From: Pseudomonadota bacterium
Lineage (GTDB): Bacteria; Pseudomonadota; Gammaproteobacteria; Xanthomonadales; Xanthomonadaceae
Direction: 5' to 3'
Length of the DNA stretch: 64,000 bases
Assembly: GCA_023399815.1 (NCBI GenBank)
Contig: JAEWOJ010000018.1
Location: forward strand, 1-64,000
Under the pieces are notes generated by a model. It was given only the letters and a program-made list of their open reading frames with translations, ran no database searches and was not told the origin of the DNA. Position 1 is the stretch's first letter; the number at the start of each line of letters is the position of its first letter. The position numbers and the translations under genes were made by a program. This document shows, in pieces, positions 28,224 through 37,500 of this stretch.

Positions 28224-28715
28224 ATGAAGAACACGATGCGCGTGATGCTTGCCGCTTCGCTGGTGCTGGGCTTCACCGCCTGCAAGAAGGAAGAGGCCGC
28301 TCCGGCCGCCGAAGCGCAGCAGGCGCTGGTGGCGCCGGCCAAGGACGACGACGCCGGCTGGCGCAAGTACCTGCAGGCCGTGGCCGTGCAGAACATGGGC
28401 AACATCAGCAACAGCCCGTTCCTGTACTACCTGCCGCCGGAATCGGATGCGGAGTTCGCCGCCAAGTACGAGCGCCAGGTCGAGAGCGCCACTGCCGCCA
28501 TCGGCCGCGGCGTGTCGCCGGGCAACCTGCTGGCCTTCGGTTCCTCGGCCTCGGCGAAGATGGCCGACCTGATCGAAACCGCGTTCAAGGGCGTGGAAGC
28601 CGATTCGATGAAGGGCGTGCGCGTGGTGTTCATCGGCGATGCCGCCGACAATGCCCGCGTGCAGACCATCGTGCAGCCGACCGGCGCCGACTACATCTTC
28701 GTCGAAGCCAAGTGA
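28224..28715 (+). CDS. Lipoprotein of unknown function
   Basis: A 163-residue predicted lipoprotein with an AGGGAGA ribosome site. The signal peptide MKNTMRVMLAASLVLGFTAC gives a lipobox with Cys20, followed by a KKEEAAPAAEA linker. The mature domain contains QNMGNISNSPFLYYLP and VRVVFIGDAADNARVQTIV, ending ADYIFVEAK. Similar small lipoproteins occur in Xanthomonadaceae, but I do not know a function. It is followed by a GC hairpin and then the ferredoxin gene. Confidence 0.75.
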   Translation: MKNTMRVMLAASLVLGFTACKKEEAAPAAEAQQALVAPAKDDDAGWRKYLQAVAVQNMGNISNSPFLYYLPPESDAEFAAKYERQVESATAAIGRGVSPGNLLAFGSSASAKMADLIETAFKGVEADSMKGVRVVFIGDAADNARVQTIVQPTGADYIFVEAK

Positions 28716-28724
28716 CGCAGTGGC

Positions 28725-28750
28725 GCGAGGCCGCGTCCGCGCGGCCTCGC
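28725..28750 (+). terminator. GC-rich hairpin after the lipoprotein gene
   Basis: GCGAGGCCGCG (28725-28735) pairs perfectly with CGCGGCCTCGC (28740-28750) across four bases, 10 bp after the stop. Only CTTTG follows, so termination would be moderate. Confidence 0.55.
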
Positions 28751-28763
28751 CTTTGCCGCTGCG

Positions 28764-28876
28764 TCATCCCCGCGAAGGCGAGGATCGCTTTTCGGCAATG
28801 GATTCCAGTGACTTTGCCGTTGATTCTTCCGGCAGAGCACGAACAGCAAGAGCGATTCCCGCCACGGCGGGAATGA
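28764..28876. repeat. Imperfect inverted repeat of about 113 bp
   Basis: The left arm, TCATCCCCGCGAAGGCGAGG plus ATCGCT, and the right arm, AGCGATTCCCGCCACGGCGG plus GAATGA, are imperfect complements of 26 bases. Similar 'CCCGCGAAGGCGGGAAT' palindromes are common between genes in proteobacteria. It ends 9 bp before the ferredoxin start, so the ferredoxin ribosome site borders the repeat. Confidence 0.7.
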
Positions 28877-28885
28877 CAGCCGGAA

Positions 28886-29170
28886 ATGTCCCTCAAAATC
28901 AACGAGCTCTGCGTCAACTGCGACGTCTGTGAGCCAGCCTGCCCTAACAAGGCAATCTCGATGGGCGAGACGATCTACGTGATCGACCCGGCCCGTTGCA
29001 CCGAATGCGTCGGTCATTTCGATGAGCCGCAATGCGTGGTGGTGTGCCCGGTCGAGTGCATCGACCCGGACCCGGACATTCCCGAAACCCACGACCAGCT
29101 GCTGGCCAAGCTGCACACGCTGCAGCGCGACCACCCCGAACTGTACGAACCGGAGACTCCCTCGGCATGA
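28886..29170 (+). CDS. YfhL-family 2[4Fe-4S] ferredoxin
   Basis: A 94-residue ferredoxin. The first cluster motif is CVNCDVCEPACP (C-x2-C-x2-C-x3-CP). The second is CTEC, eight residues, then CVVVCP. This longer spacing is the hallmark of the YfhL/Allochromatium-type ferredoxin. The C-terminal helix (LLAKLHTLQRDHPELYEP) is also typical. Its stop overlaps the ggt start (ATGA), a coupling with no obvious metabolic reason. Confidence 0.93.
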   Translation: MSLKINELCVNCDVCEPACPNKAISMGETIYVIDPARCTECVGHFDEPQCVVVCPVECIDPDPDIPETHDQLLAKLHTLQRDHPELYEPETPSA

Positions 29171-30924
29171 AACGTTTCGCGCGTTCCTTCCTGTTGTTTG
29201 CGCTGGTGCTGGCACCGGCGGCGTGGGCGGCAGAGACACCGCAGCAGACACCACCGCAGGCGCCGGCCGCGCACCCCGATGGCGCGGCGATCGCCAGCGG
29301 CCACGAGCTGGCGACCAAGGCCGGCATGGAAATCCTGGCCAAGGGCGGCAACGCGTTCGATGCGGCCGTGGCGGTGTCGTCCACGCTGGCCGTGGTCGAG
29401 CCGATCAGCTCCGGCCTGGGCGGCGGCGGCCTGTTCATGCTGCACGACGCGCGTACCGGCAAGGACGTGATGCTCGACGCGCGCGAGACCTCGCCCGCCT
29501 CGGCCACGCCGGAGCGCTTCCTGGACAGGAACGGCGAACTGGACCGCGACCGCTCGGTCAACGGCCCGTGGTCGGCCGGCATCCCCGGCCTGCCGGCGAT
29601 GCTGGTGCAGGTCGCGCGCGAGCACGGCCGCCTGTCGCTGTCCGAATCGCTGGCGCCGGCCATCCGCATCGCCACCGAGGGCTTCCCGGTGTACGCGCGC
29701 ATGGCGCGCGGCTATGCCGCGCGGCGCGAGGTGATGGAACGCTATCCCGGCACGCGCGAGGTCTATCTGCGCAATGGCCGTCCCATCGCCGAGGGCGACA
29801 TCTTCAGGCAGCCGGAGCTGGCGCATACCCTGCGGCTGCTGGCCGACAAGGGCTTCGACGGTTTCTATCGGGGTGAAACCGCGAAGAAGCTGCTGGCCGG
29901 CGTGAAGAAGGCCGGCGGCCAGTGGACCGCCGAGGAACTGGCCGGCTACACGGTCAAGGCGCGCGAGCCGATCGTGTTCGACTACCGCGGCTGGAAGATC
30001 ACCACTGCGCCGCCGCCGTCCTCCGGCGGCATCGCGCTGGCCTCCATGCTGCAGATCCTGGAAGGCTGGGACCTGTCCACGCTGGACGACGCCCACCGCA
30101 CCCACCTGGTGGTGGAGGCGATGCGCCGCGCCTACCGCGACCGCACCTTCTTCCTCGGCGACCCGGATTTTGTGCAGATCCCGCAGAAGGTGCTGACCAG
30201 CCACGACTACGCGCAGGGCCTGCGCGCGACCATCCATCCGGAGAAGGCCACGCCGAGCGACCTGCTGTCGGGCAAGCCGACGCCGCTGGAGGACGACGAG
30301 ACCACGCACTTCTCGATCATCGATGGCGAGGGCAACCGCGTCGGCGCCACGCAGACGGTGAACCTGCTGTACGGCTCGGGCTTCATCCCGGCCGGCACCG
30401 GCGTGCTGCTCAACAACGAGATGGACGACTTCGCGCTGAAGCCGGGCACGCCCAACGCGTTCGGCGTGATGGGCTACGAGGCCAACGCGCCGAAGCCGGG
30501 CAAGCGCATGCTCAGCTCGATGACGCCGACCTTCATGGAGAATGCCGACAAGGTCATCGTGATCGGCACGCCGGGCGGCAGCCGCATCATCACCATGGTG
30601 CTGCTGGGCATCCTCGGCTACGACGCCGGACTGGACGCGCAGCAGGTCGCGGCGCTGCCGCGCTACCACCACCAGTGGCTGCCGGACGAGATCTCGGCCG
30701 AGAGCGGCGCGTTCACCCCGGAAGTAGCCCGGCAGCTGCAGGCCATGGGCCACAAGGTCGACCTGCCCGGCGACAGCGCCGACGGCGGACGCGGTTCCAG
30801 CCACGTCTGGGGCAACCTGCAGACGGTGGAATGGGACCGCCGCAGCAACACCCTCAGCGGCGGCAGCGACCCGCGCAACCCGGTGGGCAGTGCCGAGGTG
30901 AGCAGGAACACGCAGGGCAACTGA
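29167..30924 (+). CDS. ggt: Gamma-glutamyltransferase
   Basis: A 585-residue periplasmic or secreted enzyme that cleaves glutathione and transfers the gamma-glutamyl group. It has a signal peptide (MKRFARSFLLFALVLAPAAWA). The protein self-cleaves before a catalytic Thr, here Thr379 in DDETTHFSIID. The conserved GLGGGGLFMLHD region and SSMTPTF also match. The start at 29167 lies inside the ferredoxin stop. Confidence 0.95.
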   Translation: MKRFARSFLLFALVLAPAAWAAETPQQTPPQAPAAHPDGAAIASGHELATKAGMEILAKGGNAFDAAVAVSSTLAVVEPISSGLGGGGLFMLHDARTGKDVMLDARETSPASATPERFLDRNGELDRDRSVNGPWSAGIPGLPAMLVQVAREHGRLSLSESLAPAIRIATEGFPVYARMARGYAARREVMERYPGTREVYLRNGRPIAEGDIFRQPELAHTLRLLADKGFDGFYRGETAKKLLAGVKKAGGQWTAEELAGYTVKAREPIVFDYRGWKITTAPPPSSGGIALASMLQILEGWDLSTLDDAHRTHLVVEAMRRAYRDRTFFLGDPDFVQIPQKVLTSHDYAQGLRATIHPEKATPSDLLSGKPTPLEDDETTHFSIIDGEGNRVGATQTVNLLYGSGFIPAGTGVLLNNEMDDFALKPGTPNAFGVMGYEANAPKPGKRMLSSMTPTFMENADKVIVIGTPGGSRIITMVLLGILGYDAGLDAQQVAALPRYHHQWLPDEISAESGAFTPEVARQLQAMGHKVDLPGDSADGGRGSSHVWGNLQTVEWDRRSNTLSGGSDPRNPVGSAEVSRNTQGN

Positions 30925-30939
30925 TTAAGCCTCCCACAT

Positions 30940-31198
30940 AGCCCCTCTCCCTGCGGGGCGAGAAGGCACGGCTTGCGCGCCACTGGCGCGCGTGCCTTGG
31001 AGCGCCCACGCCGCTGGCGTGGGCCGGGGCGCGGAGCGGGGGTTGGGATGGGGGCGATGGAGTCCAGATGCTCCAGGCATCGCCGATCCCGTTTGCCCTC
31101 ATCCGCCCTTCGGGCACCTTCTCCCGGAGGGAGAAGGGAAGAGACAAAGCCCTCTCCCCTCGGGAGAGGGGTTGGGGAGAGGGCGATGGAGTCCAGAT
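30940..31198. repeat. Mosaic palindromic repeat (copy 5), long form
   Basis: It contains CCCCTCTCCCTGCGGGG, the extra block with GCGCGCCACTGGCGCGC and CCCACGCCGCTGGCGTGGG, then ATCCGCCCTTCGGGCACC, TTCTCCCGGAGGGAGAAGG and CCCTCTCCCCTCGGGAGAGG. The phrase GATGGAGTCCAGATG occurs twice, at about 31057 and 31184, suggesting two fused units. It fills most of the 374-bp gap between ggt and the hydrolase. Confidence 0.8.
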
Positions 31199-31260
31199 GA
31201 TCCAGCACCGTCGGCCATGGAAAAGGCAGCGCTGCGCGCCCATAAGTTCCCCGCGACGCC

Positions 31261-31291
31261 TTGCGAATATTTAACGCGGCGGCGGTAGAAT
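31261..31291 (+). promoter_or_regulatory. Possible promoter of the metallo-hydrolase
   Basis: TTGCGA (31261-31266) and TAGAAT (31286-31291) are separated by 19 bp, slightly long for a sigma-70 promoter. They lie just upstream of the ATG at 31299 in a locally A+T-rich run, so the transcript would have almost no leader. Confidence 0.35.
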
Positions 31292-31298
31292 TTTTCAC

Positions 31299-32189
<891 letters not shown>

Positions 32190-32492
32190 AGTGACTTCCG
32201 GTACCCCCGCACGGGTAGTGGCGTAGACCGCTCGCCGCGGAAACCCCGCCTGGGCTAGTGACCGATGAGCAGCGCGTAGCTGGTATCTCCCGGTTCGGCG
32301 TCATGGCTCGCCAGTGAGCGTAATGCAACGCTCAACGATGGTATGAGCTTCAGCCTCGTACCGTGAAAGCCGATGATCGAGCCGCGCTTGGGGCAGCGGC
32401 TTGCCGCCACGGTGCGCGGCGCGGCGGCGGAGTGTCGTGAGAGATTGGGCGGCGGCGCGGGCCCGCCGCAGTCATCTGAGCAAGTCAACCAG
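32190..32492. other. Gene-free boundary stretch
   Basis: These 303 bp lie between the hydrolase and the convergent HxlR gene. A minus-strand frame (32255-32524) ends ASHDAEPGDTSYALLIGH but has no credible start and overlaps hxlR out of frame. It may be debris at the left edge of the accessory cassette. I see no terminator or repeat. Confidence 0.45.
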
Positions 32493-32840
32493 CTATGGGG
32501 CATCTTCAGGCAGCAAAAGATCACGCTTTTCTGCCCACTTCAACATTGCATCCAGGGCTGGACACAACGATTGCCCCCAGTCCGTCAATCGGTATTCAAC
32601 CTTGGGAGGGACTTGTGGATACAGCTTGCGAGCCACGATTCCATCAGCCTCCAGCTGCCGCAGCTGCTGAGCCAGCATCTTCTGAGAGATGCCAGGAATG
32701 AGTTTTTCGAAGTCAGAGTAGCGCTGCACTTTGCCGTCAAACAGGTGGAAAATGATGGTGAGCTTCCATCGTCCTTCCAGCAGCCGGAGCACTTCTTCCA
32801 CGCCGATGGCCGCACTCGCAGGGGTGTATTCCTTTCCCAT
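32493..32840 (-). CDS. HxlR-family transcriptional regulator
   Basis: A 115-residue winged-helix regulator. The family core is LLEGRWKLTIIFHLFDGKVQRYSDFEKLIPGI (read in parts), followed by SQKMLAQQLRQLEADGIV and YRLTDWGQSLCPAL. HxlR proteins are usually redox- or aldehyde-responsive repressors of a divergent operon. Here the divergent genes are an NTF2-like protein and a short-chain dehydrogenase, the likely targets. It lacks the usual N-terminal redox Cys, having CPAL only near the end. Codon use is clearly less GC-rich than in flanking genes. Confidence 0.9.
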   Translation of the reverse strand: MGKEYTPASAAIGVEEVLRLLEGRWKLTIIFHLFDGKVQRYSDFEKLIPGISQKMLAQQLRQLEADGIVARKLYPQVPPKVEYRLTDWGQSLCPALDAMLKWAEKRDLLLPEDAP

Positions 32841-33019
32841 GGGTATGTAGCTTACTTTTCAGTGCGTTCTTGATGGTTTGGAAGTTTATAAGAAAATACC
32901 TGTACGGCAACTCCGCCCAAGGCTTCACCCAAGATGCTTCGGCCAAGGATGGTGGGTGGCCTTGAAGCCGCGCGGTGGAGTTGTGACTTTAGGGCCCGAG
33001 CAAAAGGACAGGACTGAAT

Positions 33020-33343
33020 ATGCTTGATTTGCCAAAACCGATTGCTGATTACTTTTTGGCTGATAGAGGTGGCGCCGAGGCTGTTGCTCGGTGCTTTACC
33101 GAAAATGCCGTCGTGAAAGACGAGGGGCGGAATTATAACGGACGAATCGAAATTGCACGCTGGAAAAAGGAATCCTCGACGAAATACCAATACACTTGCG
33201 AACCGATCGCGATCATTGAGGCTGAAGGAAAAATAATCGTTACCGGACATTTGGTCGGCAATTTCCCGGGCAGTCCTGTTGATCTTCGATATTTCTTCGA
33301 ACTGGAAAACGGAAAAATCGCTGCACTGGAGACGGCTCAATGA
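33020..33343 (+). CDS. NTF2-like / SnoaL-fold protein
   Basis: A 107-residue cone-fold protein. [38 protein letters not shown] and the ending [17 protein letters not shown] fit the NTF2-like (SnoaL) family. Such proteins are isomerases, hydrolases or binding proteins, so the activity is not predictable. The sequence is A+T-rich compared with neighbours. It overlaps the following dehydrogenase by four bases (ATGA). Control by the divergent HxlR regulator is likely. Confidence 0.85.
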   Translation: MLDLPKPIADYFLADRGGAEAVARCFTENAVVKDEGRNYNGRIEIARWKKESSTKYQYTCEPIAIIEAEGKIIVTGHLVGNFPGSPVDLRYFFELENGKIAALETAQ

Positions 33344-34122
33344 GCTTTGGTCTTGATCTCGACGGCAAGCGTGCATTGGTCAGCGGCGGAACTCAAGGCG
33401 TCGGTGCTGCGGTTGTTGCAACGCTGCTGGATGCTGGCGTACGCGTGCTCACGTCAGCACGTTCGGTTCCGTCTGAATCGGTTGCAGGGCCACTGTATAT
33501 TGCCGCCGACCTTGCAACGGCGGAAGGCTGCGAGATGGTCGCTGAGGCAGTCAAGACACGGCTTGGAGGCATCGACATCATCGTCAATGTTCTAGGCGGC
33601 TCCGATGCACCCCCAGGGGGATTTTCCGCGTTGAGCGACGACGAGTGGACCAAGGCGTTTGACCGGAATCTCATGCCGGCCGTTCGACTTGATCGTGCGT
33701 TGCTGCCACTGATGCTCGAACAGAAATCAGGTGTCATCGTTCATGTGACGTCGATCCAGAGCAAGCTGCCGCTTCCCGAATCCACAACAGCCTATGCTGC
33801 AGCAAAGGCGGCACTTTCAACGTACAGCAAAAGTCTTGCGAAAGAGGTTGCGCCAAAGGGTGTTCGGGTTGTGCGCGTCTCCCCGGGCTGGATCGAGACT
33901 GAAGCCGCCGTGCGCATGGCCCAGCGTCTAGCTGACGAAGCCTGCACGGACTACGAGGGTGGCAAGCAGATCATCATGAAGGGGCTGGGCGGCATACCGC
34001 TCGGCCGGCCTGCCAAGCCCCAGGAAGTCGCGGATTTGATTGCCTTCCTCGTATCGTCGCGCGCGAGCGGCATCACGGGCGCCGAATATGTGATTGACGG
34101 AGGCACCATTCCCACTGCTTAG
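33340..34122 (+). CDS. Short-chain dehydrogenase/reductase
   Basis: A 260-residue classical SDR. The cofactor motif is [11 protein letters not shown], with VNVLGGSD in place of the usual NNAG. The catalytic Ser is in [10 protein letters not shown] and the Tyr-x3-Lys is in AYAAAKAAL. The C-terminal [16 protein letters not shown] is typical. The start overlaps the NTF2-like gene. Substrate unknown. The cassette HxlR / NTF2-like / SDR is a recurrent mobile arrangement in proteobacteria. Confidence 0.92.
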   Translation: MSFGLDLDGKRALVSGGTQGVGAAVVATLLDAGVRVLTSARSVPSESVAGPLYIAADLATAEGCEMVAEAVKTRLGGIDIIVNVLGGSDAPPGGFSALSDDEWTKAFDRNLMPAVRLDRALLPLMLEQKSGVIVHVTSIQSKLPLPESTTAYAAAKAALSTYSKSLAKEVAPKGVRVVRVSPGWIETEAAVRMAQRLADEACTDYEGGKQIIMKGLGGIPLGRPAKPQEVADLIAFLVSSRASGITGAEYVIDGGTIPTA

Positions 34123-34280
34123 CTGCCGCCTGCTTGTCTTCTATTGGTGTTGCGCGCCGCGCCAGCGGGCCGGCGGAATTTCCGTCGACGCCGATCCATC
34201 ATCGAGCCCGCAAGGTAACGGAAGTCACGCCGCATTTGGCCTGGCGTGAGTACACGCATGGTCCTCGTTGAGGGAAATAG

Positions 34281-34535
34281 ATGGAGCTACGGTACTTGCG
34301 TTGCTTCTTGACTGTCGCTGAAGAACTCCATTTCGCCCGTGCAGCGGAACGGCTCCATATCGAACAATCTCCGCTGTCGCGGACGATCAAGGAACTGGAG
34401 GAAGATCTTGGCGTGCGGCTGTTCATCCGCAACTCGCGCAGCACGCGCCTATCGCGTGCCGGGCAGGTCTTCATGAGCATGTGCCGCGCATCTTCACCGC
34501 CTTGCAGGCAAGCAGGGCGGACGGTGCATGGTGCG
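34281..34535 (+). pseudogene. LysR-type regulator, frameshifted and truncated
   Basis: Residues 1-67 (MELRYLRCFLTVAEELHFAR through RSTRLSRAGQVF) are an intact LysR helix-turn-helix. At about 34473-34480 the frame breaks: the expected continuation EHVPRIFTALQASR is read in another frame. The effector-binding domain of about 200 residues is absent, and upp (minus strand) begins at 34619. The gene has lost its ligand domain and is probably dead, marking the right edge of the accessory cassette. Confidence 0.8.
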
Positions 34536-34618
34536 GCTCCTGGCGTGGATGGCGGGCGCAGGCATCGCTCCGTGCTGGAGCAAGCCGCCGTGAAGCCGCG
34601 GTGCGGTGCTTCAGTGCT

Positions 34619-35251
34619 TCAGTGCATCCGGGTACCGAAGATGCGGTCGCCGGCATCGCCCAGGCCCGGCAGGATGTAGCCCTTGTCGTTGAGGCGTTCG
34701 TCGATGGCCGCGGTGTAGATCTCCACGTCCGGGTGCGCCGCCTCGACCGCGCGCAGGCCCTCGGGCGCGGCGACCAGGAAGATGCCCTTGATGCGGCGCG
34801 CACCGGCGCGCTTGAGCATGTCGATGGTGGCGATCAGGGTGCCGCCGGTGGCGAGCATCGGGTCCAGGATCAGCGCGTCGCGTTCTTCCAGGCGGCCGGT
34901 CAGGCGCTCGAAGTAGGGCACCGGCTGCAGGGTCTCCTCGTCGCGCTGCAGCCCGACCACGCTCACGCGCGCGGCCGGGATCAGCGACAGCACGCCGTTG
35001 AGCATGCCCAGCCCGGCGCGGAGGATCGGCACCAGGGTGATCTTGGCGCCGGCGATGCGCCGCACCGTGACCGGGCCGGCCCAGCCCTCCATCGTGCACG
35101 ACTCGGTTTCCAGGTCGGCGGTGGCCTCGTAGGCGAGCAGGCTGCCCAGCTCGTCGGTCAGCTCGCGGAACTCCTTGGTACTGAGCGAGGCCTGCCGCAT
35201 CAGGCCGATCTTGTGCTGGACGAGGGGGTGGCGGACTTCGACGATCTTCAT
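34619..35251 (-). CDS. upp: Uracil phosphoribosyltransferase
   Basis: A 210-residue pyrimidine-salvage enzyme that makes UMP from uracil and PRPP. It starts [20 protein letters not shown]. The PRPP motif is [13 protein letters not shown] and the uracil loop is [16 protein letters not shown]. The start at 35251 removes 30 unsupported residues of a longer frame. The gene looks like normal core DNA, in contrast to the cassette next to it. Confidence 0.97.
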   Translation of the reverse strand: MKIVEVRHPLVQHKIGLMRQASLSTKEFRELTDELGSLLAYEATADLETESCTMEGWAGPVTVRRIAGAKITLVPILRAGLGMLNGVLSLIPAARVSVVGLQRDEETLQPVPYFERLTGRLEERDALILDPMLATGGTLIATIDMLKRAGARRIKGIFLVAAPEGLRAVEAAHPDVEIYTAAIDERLNDKGYILPGLGDAGDRIFGTRMH

Positions 35252-35922
35252 GGCGGCCTGGGCGGTGGGAGTGCGGGAAGTCTGCACCAGAACCTGCCGT
35301 CTCCACAAAGCGAAGCCGGCGAGTGGCCGGCTTCCCGCCATGCGGCGGCGCCGGCCGGAACGCCCGACGCATCACTGGCGGGTAGCTGGGGCCGGCTTCC
35401 TCGGTTTCCGGTTCGTGCTCGTCGTACTTGCGGCCGAACTGGCCGTCGAGATTGTCGAACTTGCGGAAGAGCCCATCCCTGGAAGCATCCAGCAGGCTGG
35501 CCGTGCCCAGGCGCACGGACGGTCCTGCCGAAGCGCTTCTCGACGAACATCCACGTGGTCGTCTCACCGTCAAATCGCCGAGGAGAGGGCGGCTGCAGGC
35601 ATCGCTCTGCTTGCGGCAGGGGATTCCGACGCTTGGCCGCTAGCGATCGCAGGTCGTGGATGAAGCCGGCATCGTTCCGGTTGTTCGATCGAATCCCCTG
35701 GCTGCCGCGCGTTGCGGCGATCGTGGCAAGCGCAGGGCCGGCAGCGCAGCGACAGCCGTCAACCTTCCGCGCTCCCGCGGATGCGGCTGCCGCGGCCGGC
35801 CCCTATACTCGCCGCGACCGCCACGCCCGCCGTTCCAGCGGAACCCGGCTGGCCGACGGGCGGGACATCGGCCGACAGGCATCGCCGGTGGCGATGCCGG
35901 GCAACCACCAGGGAGGAACGTC
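35252..35922. other. Gene-poor stretch with a decayed minus-strand coding remnant
   Basis: On the minus strand, two frames join into a protein-like string if one base is shifted near 35515: FDGETTTWMFVEKRFGRTVR, then LGTASLLDASRDGLFRKFDN and LDGQFGRKYDEHEPETEEAG. No frame is open over the whole length and I do not recognise a family. A hairpin GAAGCCGGC..GCCGGCTTC lies at 35312-35334. A TATACT (35804-35809) may be the -10 of the gene at 35923. Confidence 0.4.
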
Positions 35923-36405
35923 ATGCGCGCAGGCAGGATCCGGATCGCGATGGGAGCAGCGCTGCTGCTGGTCGCGGTGGCATGGAGCGCGGCGGCACAG
36001 CCGCCGCTGGAAGAAGAACTGGTCAATCCGTCCGAGGTCGTCTTCGAGAACGGCCAGCCCTACGTGTACGCCGACGGCGGCATGCAGGCGCTGCGGACCC
36101 GGCAGCAGGGCGGCGAGACGCTCTACTACCGCATGGTCCGCTACGACCCGCAGGAAGGCTACGTGACCGGGGGCGATACCGGCGCCACCGTGGCGGCCAG
36201 TCCGCAGCCCTTCGCGGTGCCGTCGCCGACGCCGATGCGCTATTACGGGCAGGGGCACCTGTACCGCCCGGATTTCTACAACAGTCCGTACAACCGCGAC
36301 GCGCGCCAGCGCTACTCGGGGCCGGGCTATTTCGGCAGCTGCAGCCGCTACGACGGCTGCAAGGAAGTGCAGGTCGTGCCGCTGTGGCCATACGGCCGCT
36401 ATTGA
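35923..36405 (+). CDS. Small secreted protein of unknown function
   Basis: A 160-residue protein with a strong GGGAGGAA ribosome site and a signal peptide (MRAGRIRIAMGAALLLVAVAWSAAA). The mature part is rich in Tyr, Pro and Gly, with NGQPYVYADGGMQALRTRQQ and RYYGQGHLYRPDFYNSPYNR. Two cysteines near the end (GSCSRYDGCKEV) could form a disulfide. There is no membrane segment. Family unknown. It is convergent with the LysR gene. Confidence 0.75.
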   Translation: MRAGRIRIAMGAALLLVAVAWSAAAQPPLEEELVNPSEVVFENGQPYVYADGGMQALRTRQQGGETLYYRMVRYDPQEGYVTGGDTGATVAASPQPFAVPSPTPMRYYGQGHLYRPDFYNSPYNRDARQRYSGPGYFGSCSRYDGCKEVQVVPLWPYGRY

Positions 36406-36477
36406 CCGTGACCGCCAACCGGCGATGACGAAACGGCGGCCAGGGGCCGCCGTTTCCGTTCCAGCCGCGACGATGGC

Positions 36478-37500
36478 TCAGGCGCCGAGCGCTTCGAGCA
36501 CGCGCAGTTCCGGGATGTCCAGGCCGCGCTGGCAATACGGCTGCTCGCGGTCGGCCAGGTGCTTGGCGTTGGGACACTGCAGCAGCATGTAGTTGGCGTC
36601 GAAGTTGAGCTTCTCCACGAGGAAATCGACGAAGGCGCGCACCTTGGGCGAGACCATGCCGCCGCCGGCGAACACCGCGCTGAAGTCGTAGTCCGGCCCG
36701 GTCCAGCCGGCCAGCACGCGGCGCAGCATGCCCGATTCGATGAAGGGCTTGGCCATCACGTCGCTGCTGAGCATCAGCCCTTCGCCGGCCACCAGCATCG
36801 GGTTCAGCGCGGCGGTGTCGTTGGCGACCAGCAGCGGGTTGACCGGGAATTCCTGCATCTGCCCGCCGTCCTCGGCCAGCGACCAGACGAAGCGGTTGTT
36901 CTGGTTCTGGCGCTGTTTGCGTATCGCCAGCGTGCGGTGGTACTGCAGTTCGTCCGGATGGCGCGGCTCGCCATGGCGCTGGATATAGGCGGGGCTGGCG
37001 AATACCTGCGTGCGCAGGTTGCCGAGCTTGCGCGCGATCAGGTTGGAATCGGGCAGGGGGCCGATGCGCAGGGCCAGGTCGGTCTCGCCGGAGATCAGGT
37101 CCAGCATCTCGTTGCCCAGGTGCATGTCCACGCGGATTTCCGGGTACTGCGCCTGGAACTGGCCCAGCAGCGGCGCGATCCAGGTGGTGCCCACCGAATA
37201 GGGAACGGTGAAGCGCAGCCAGCCGCGCGGCCCGGACTGCAGCTGGCTGACCGCGCTCTCGGCCTGCTCGAGCTCGCGCGCGATGCGCTGGCAATGCTCG
37301 TAATAGACGGTGCCGGCCTCGGTCAGGCCCAGGCGGCGCGTGGTCCGGTGCAGCAGGCGCGCGCCCAGCCGTTCCTCCAGTTCCTGCACCTTGCGGCTGA
37401 CGGTGGTCTTGGGTTGGCCGAGCAGGCGCGCGGCGGCGGTGAAGCTGCCCTGTTCGACCACTTTCACGAAGATCAGGGTGTCGTTGAGATCGTTGGCCAT
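36478..37500 (-). CDS. LysR-family regulator, probable regulator of the divergent efflux operon
   Basis: A 340-residue LysR protein. The helix-turn-helix GSFTAAARLLGQPKTTVSRKVQELEERLGARL is at about residues 18-48 (read in parts). The effector domain follows from about residue 92. The last 30 residues (CPNAKHLADREQPYCQRGLD) form a Cys-containing extension. It is divergent from an RND operon of the SmeVWX type, whose regulator SmeRv is also a LysR protein. It is thus the likely local activator, binding the palindrome at 37566-37584. Confidence 0.9.
   Translation of the reverse strand: MANDLNDTLIFVKVVEQGSFTAAARLLGQPKTTVSRKVQELEERLGARLLHRTTRRLGLTEAGTVYYEHCQRIARELEQAESAVSQLQSGPRGWLRFTVPYSVGTTWIAPLLGQFQAQYPEIRVDMHLGNEMLDLISGETDLALRIGPLPDSNLIARKLGNLRTQVFASPAYIQRHGEPRHPDELQYHRTLAIRKQRQNQNNRFVWSLAEDGGQMQEFPVNPLLVANDTAALNPMLVAGEGLMLSSDVMAKPFIESGMLRRVLAGWTGPDYDFSAVFAGGGMVSPKVRAFVDFLVEKLNFDANYMLLQCPNAKHLADREQPYCQRGLDIPELRVLEALGA

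Noticed and set aside
32255..32524. A minus-strand frame ending ASHDAEPGDTSYALLIGH
   Set aside because: The end looks slightly protein-like, but the frame has no ribosome site, overlaps the hxlR end and matches nothing I recognise. Kept only as possible debris.
36478..37500. Regarding the LysR gene as unrelated to the efflux operon because of the 562-bp gap
   Set aside because: The divergent layout, the palindrome between them and the SmeRv precedent make a regulatory link the better reading.
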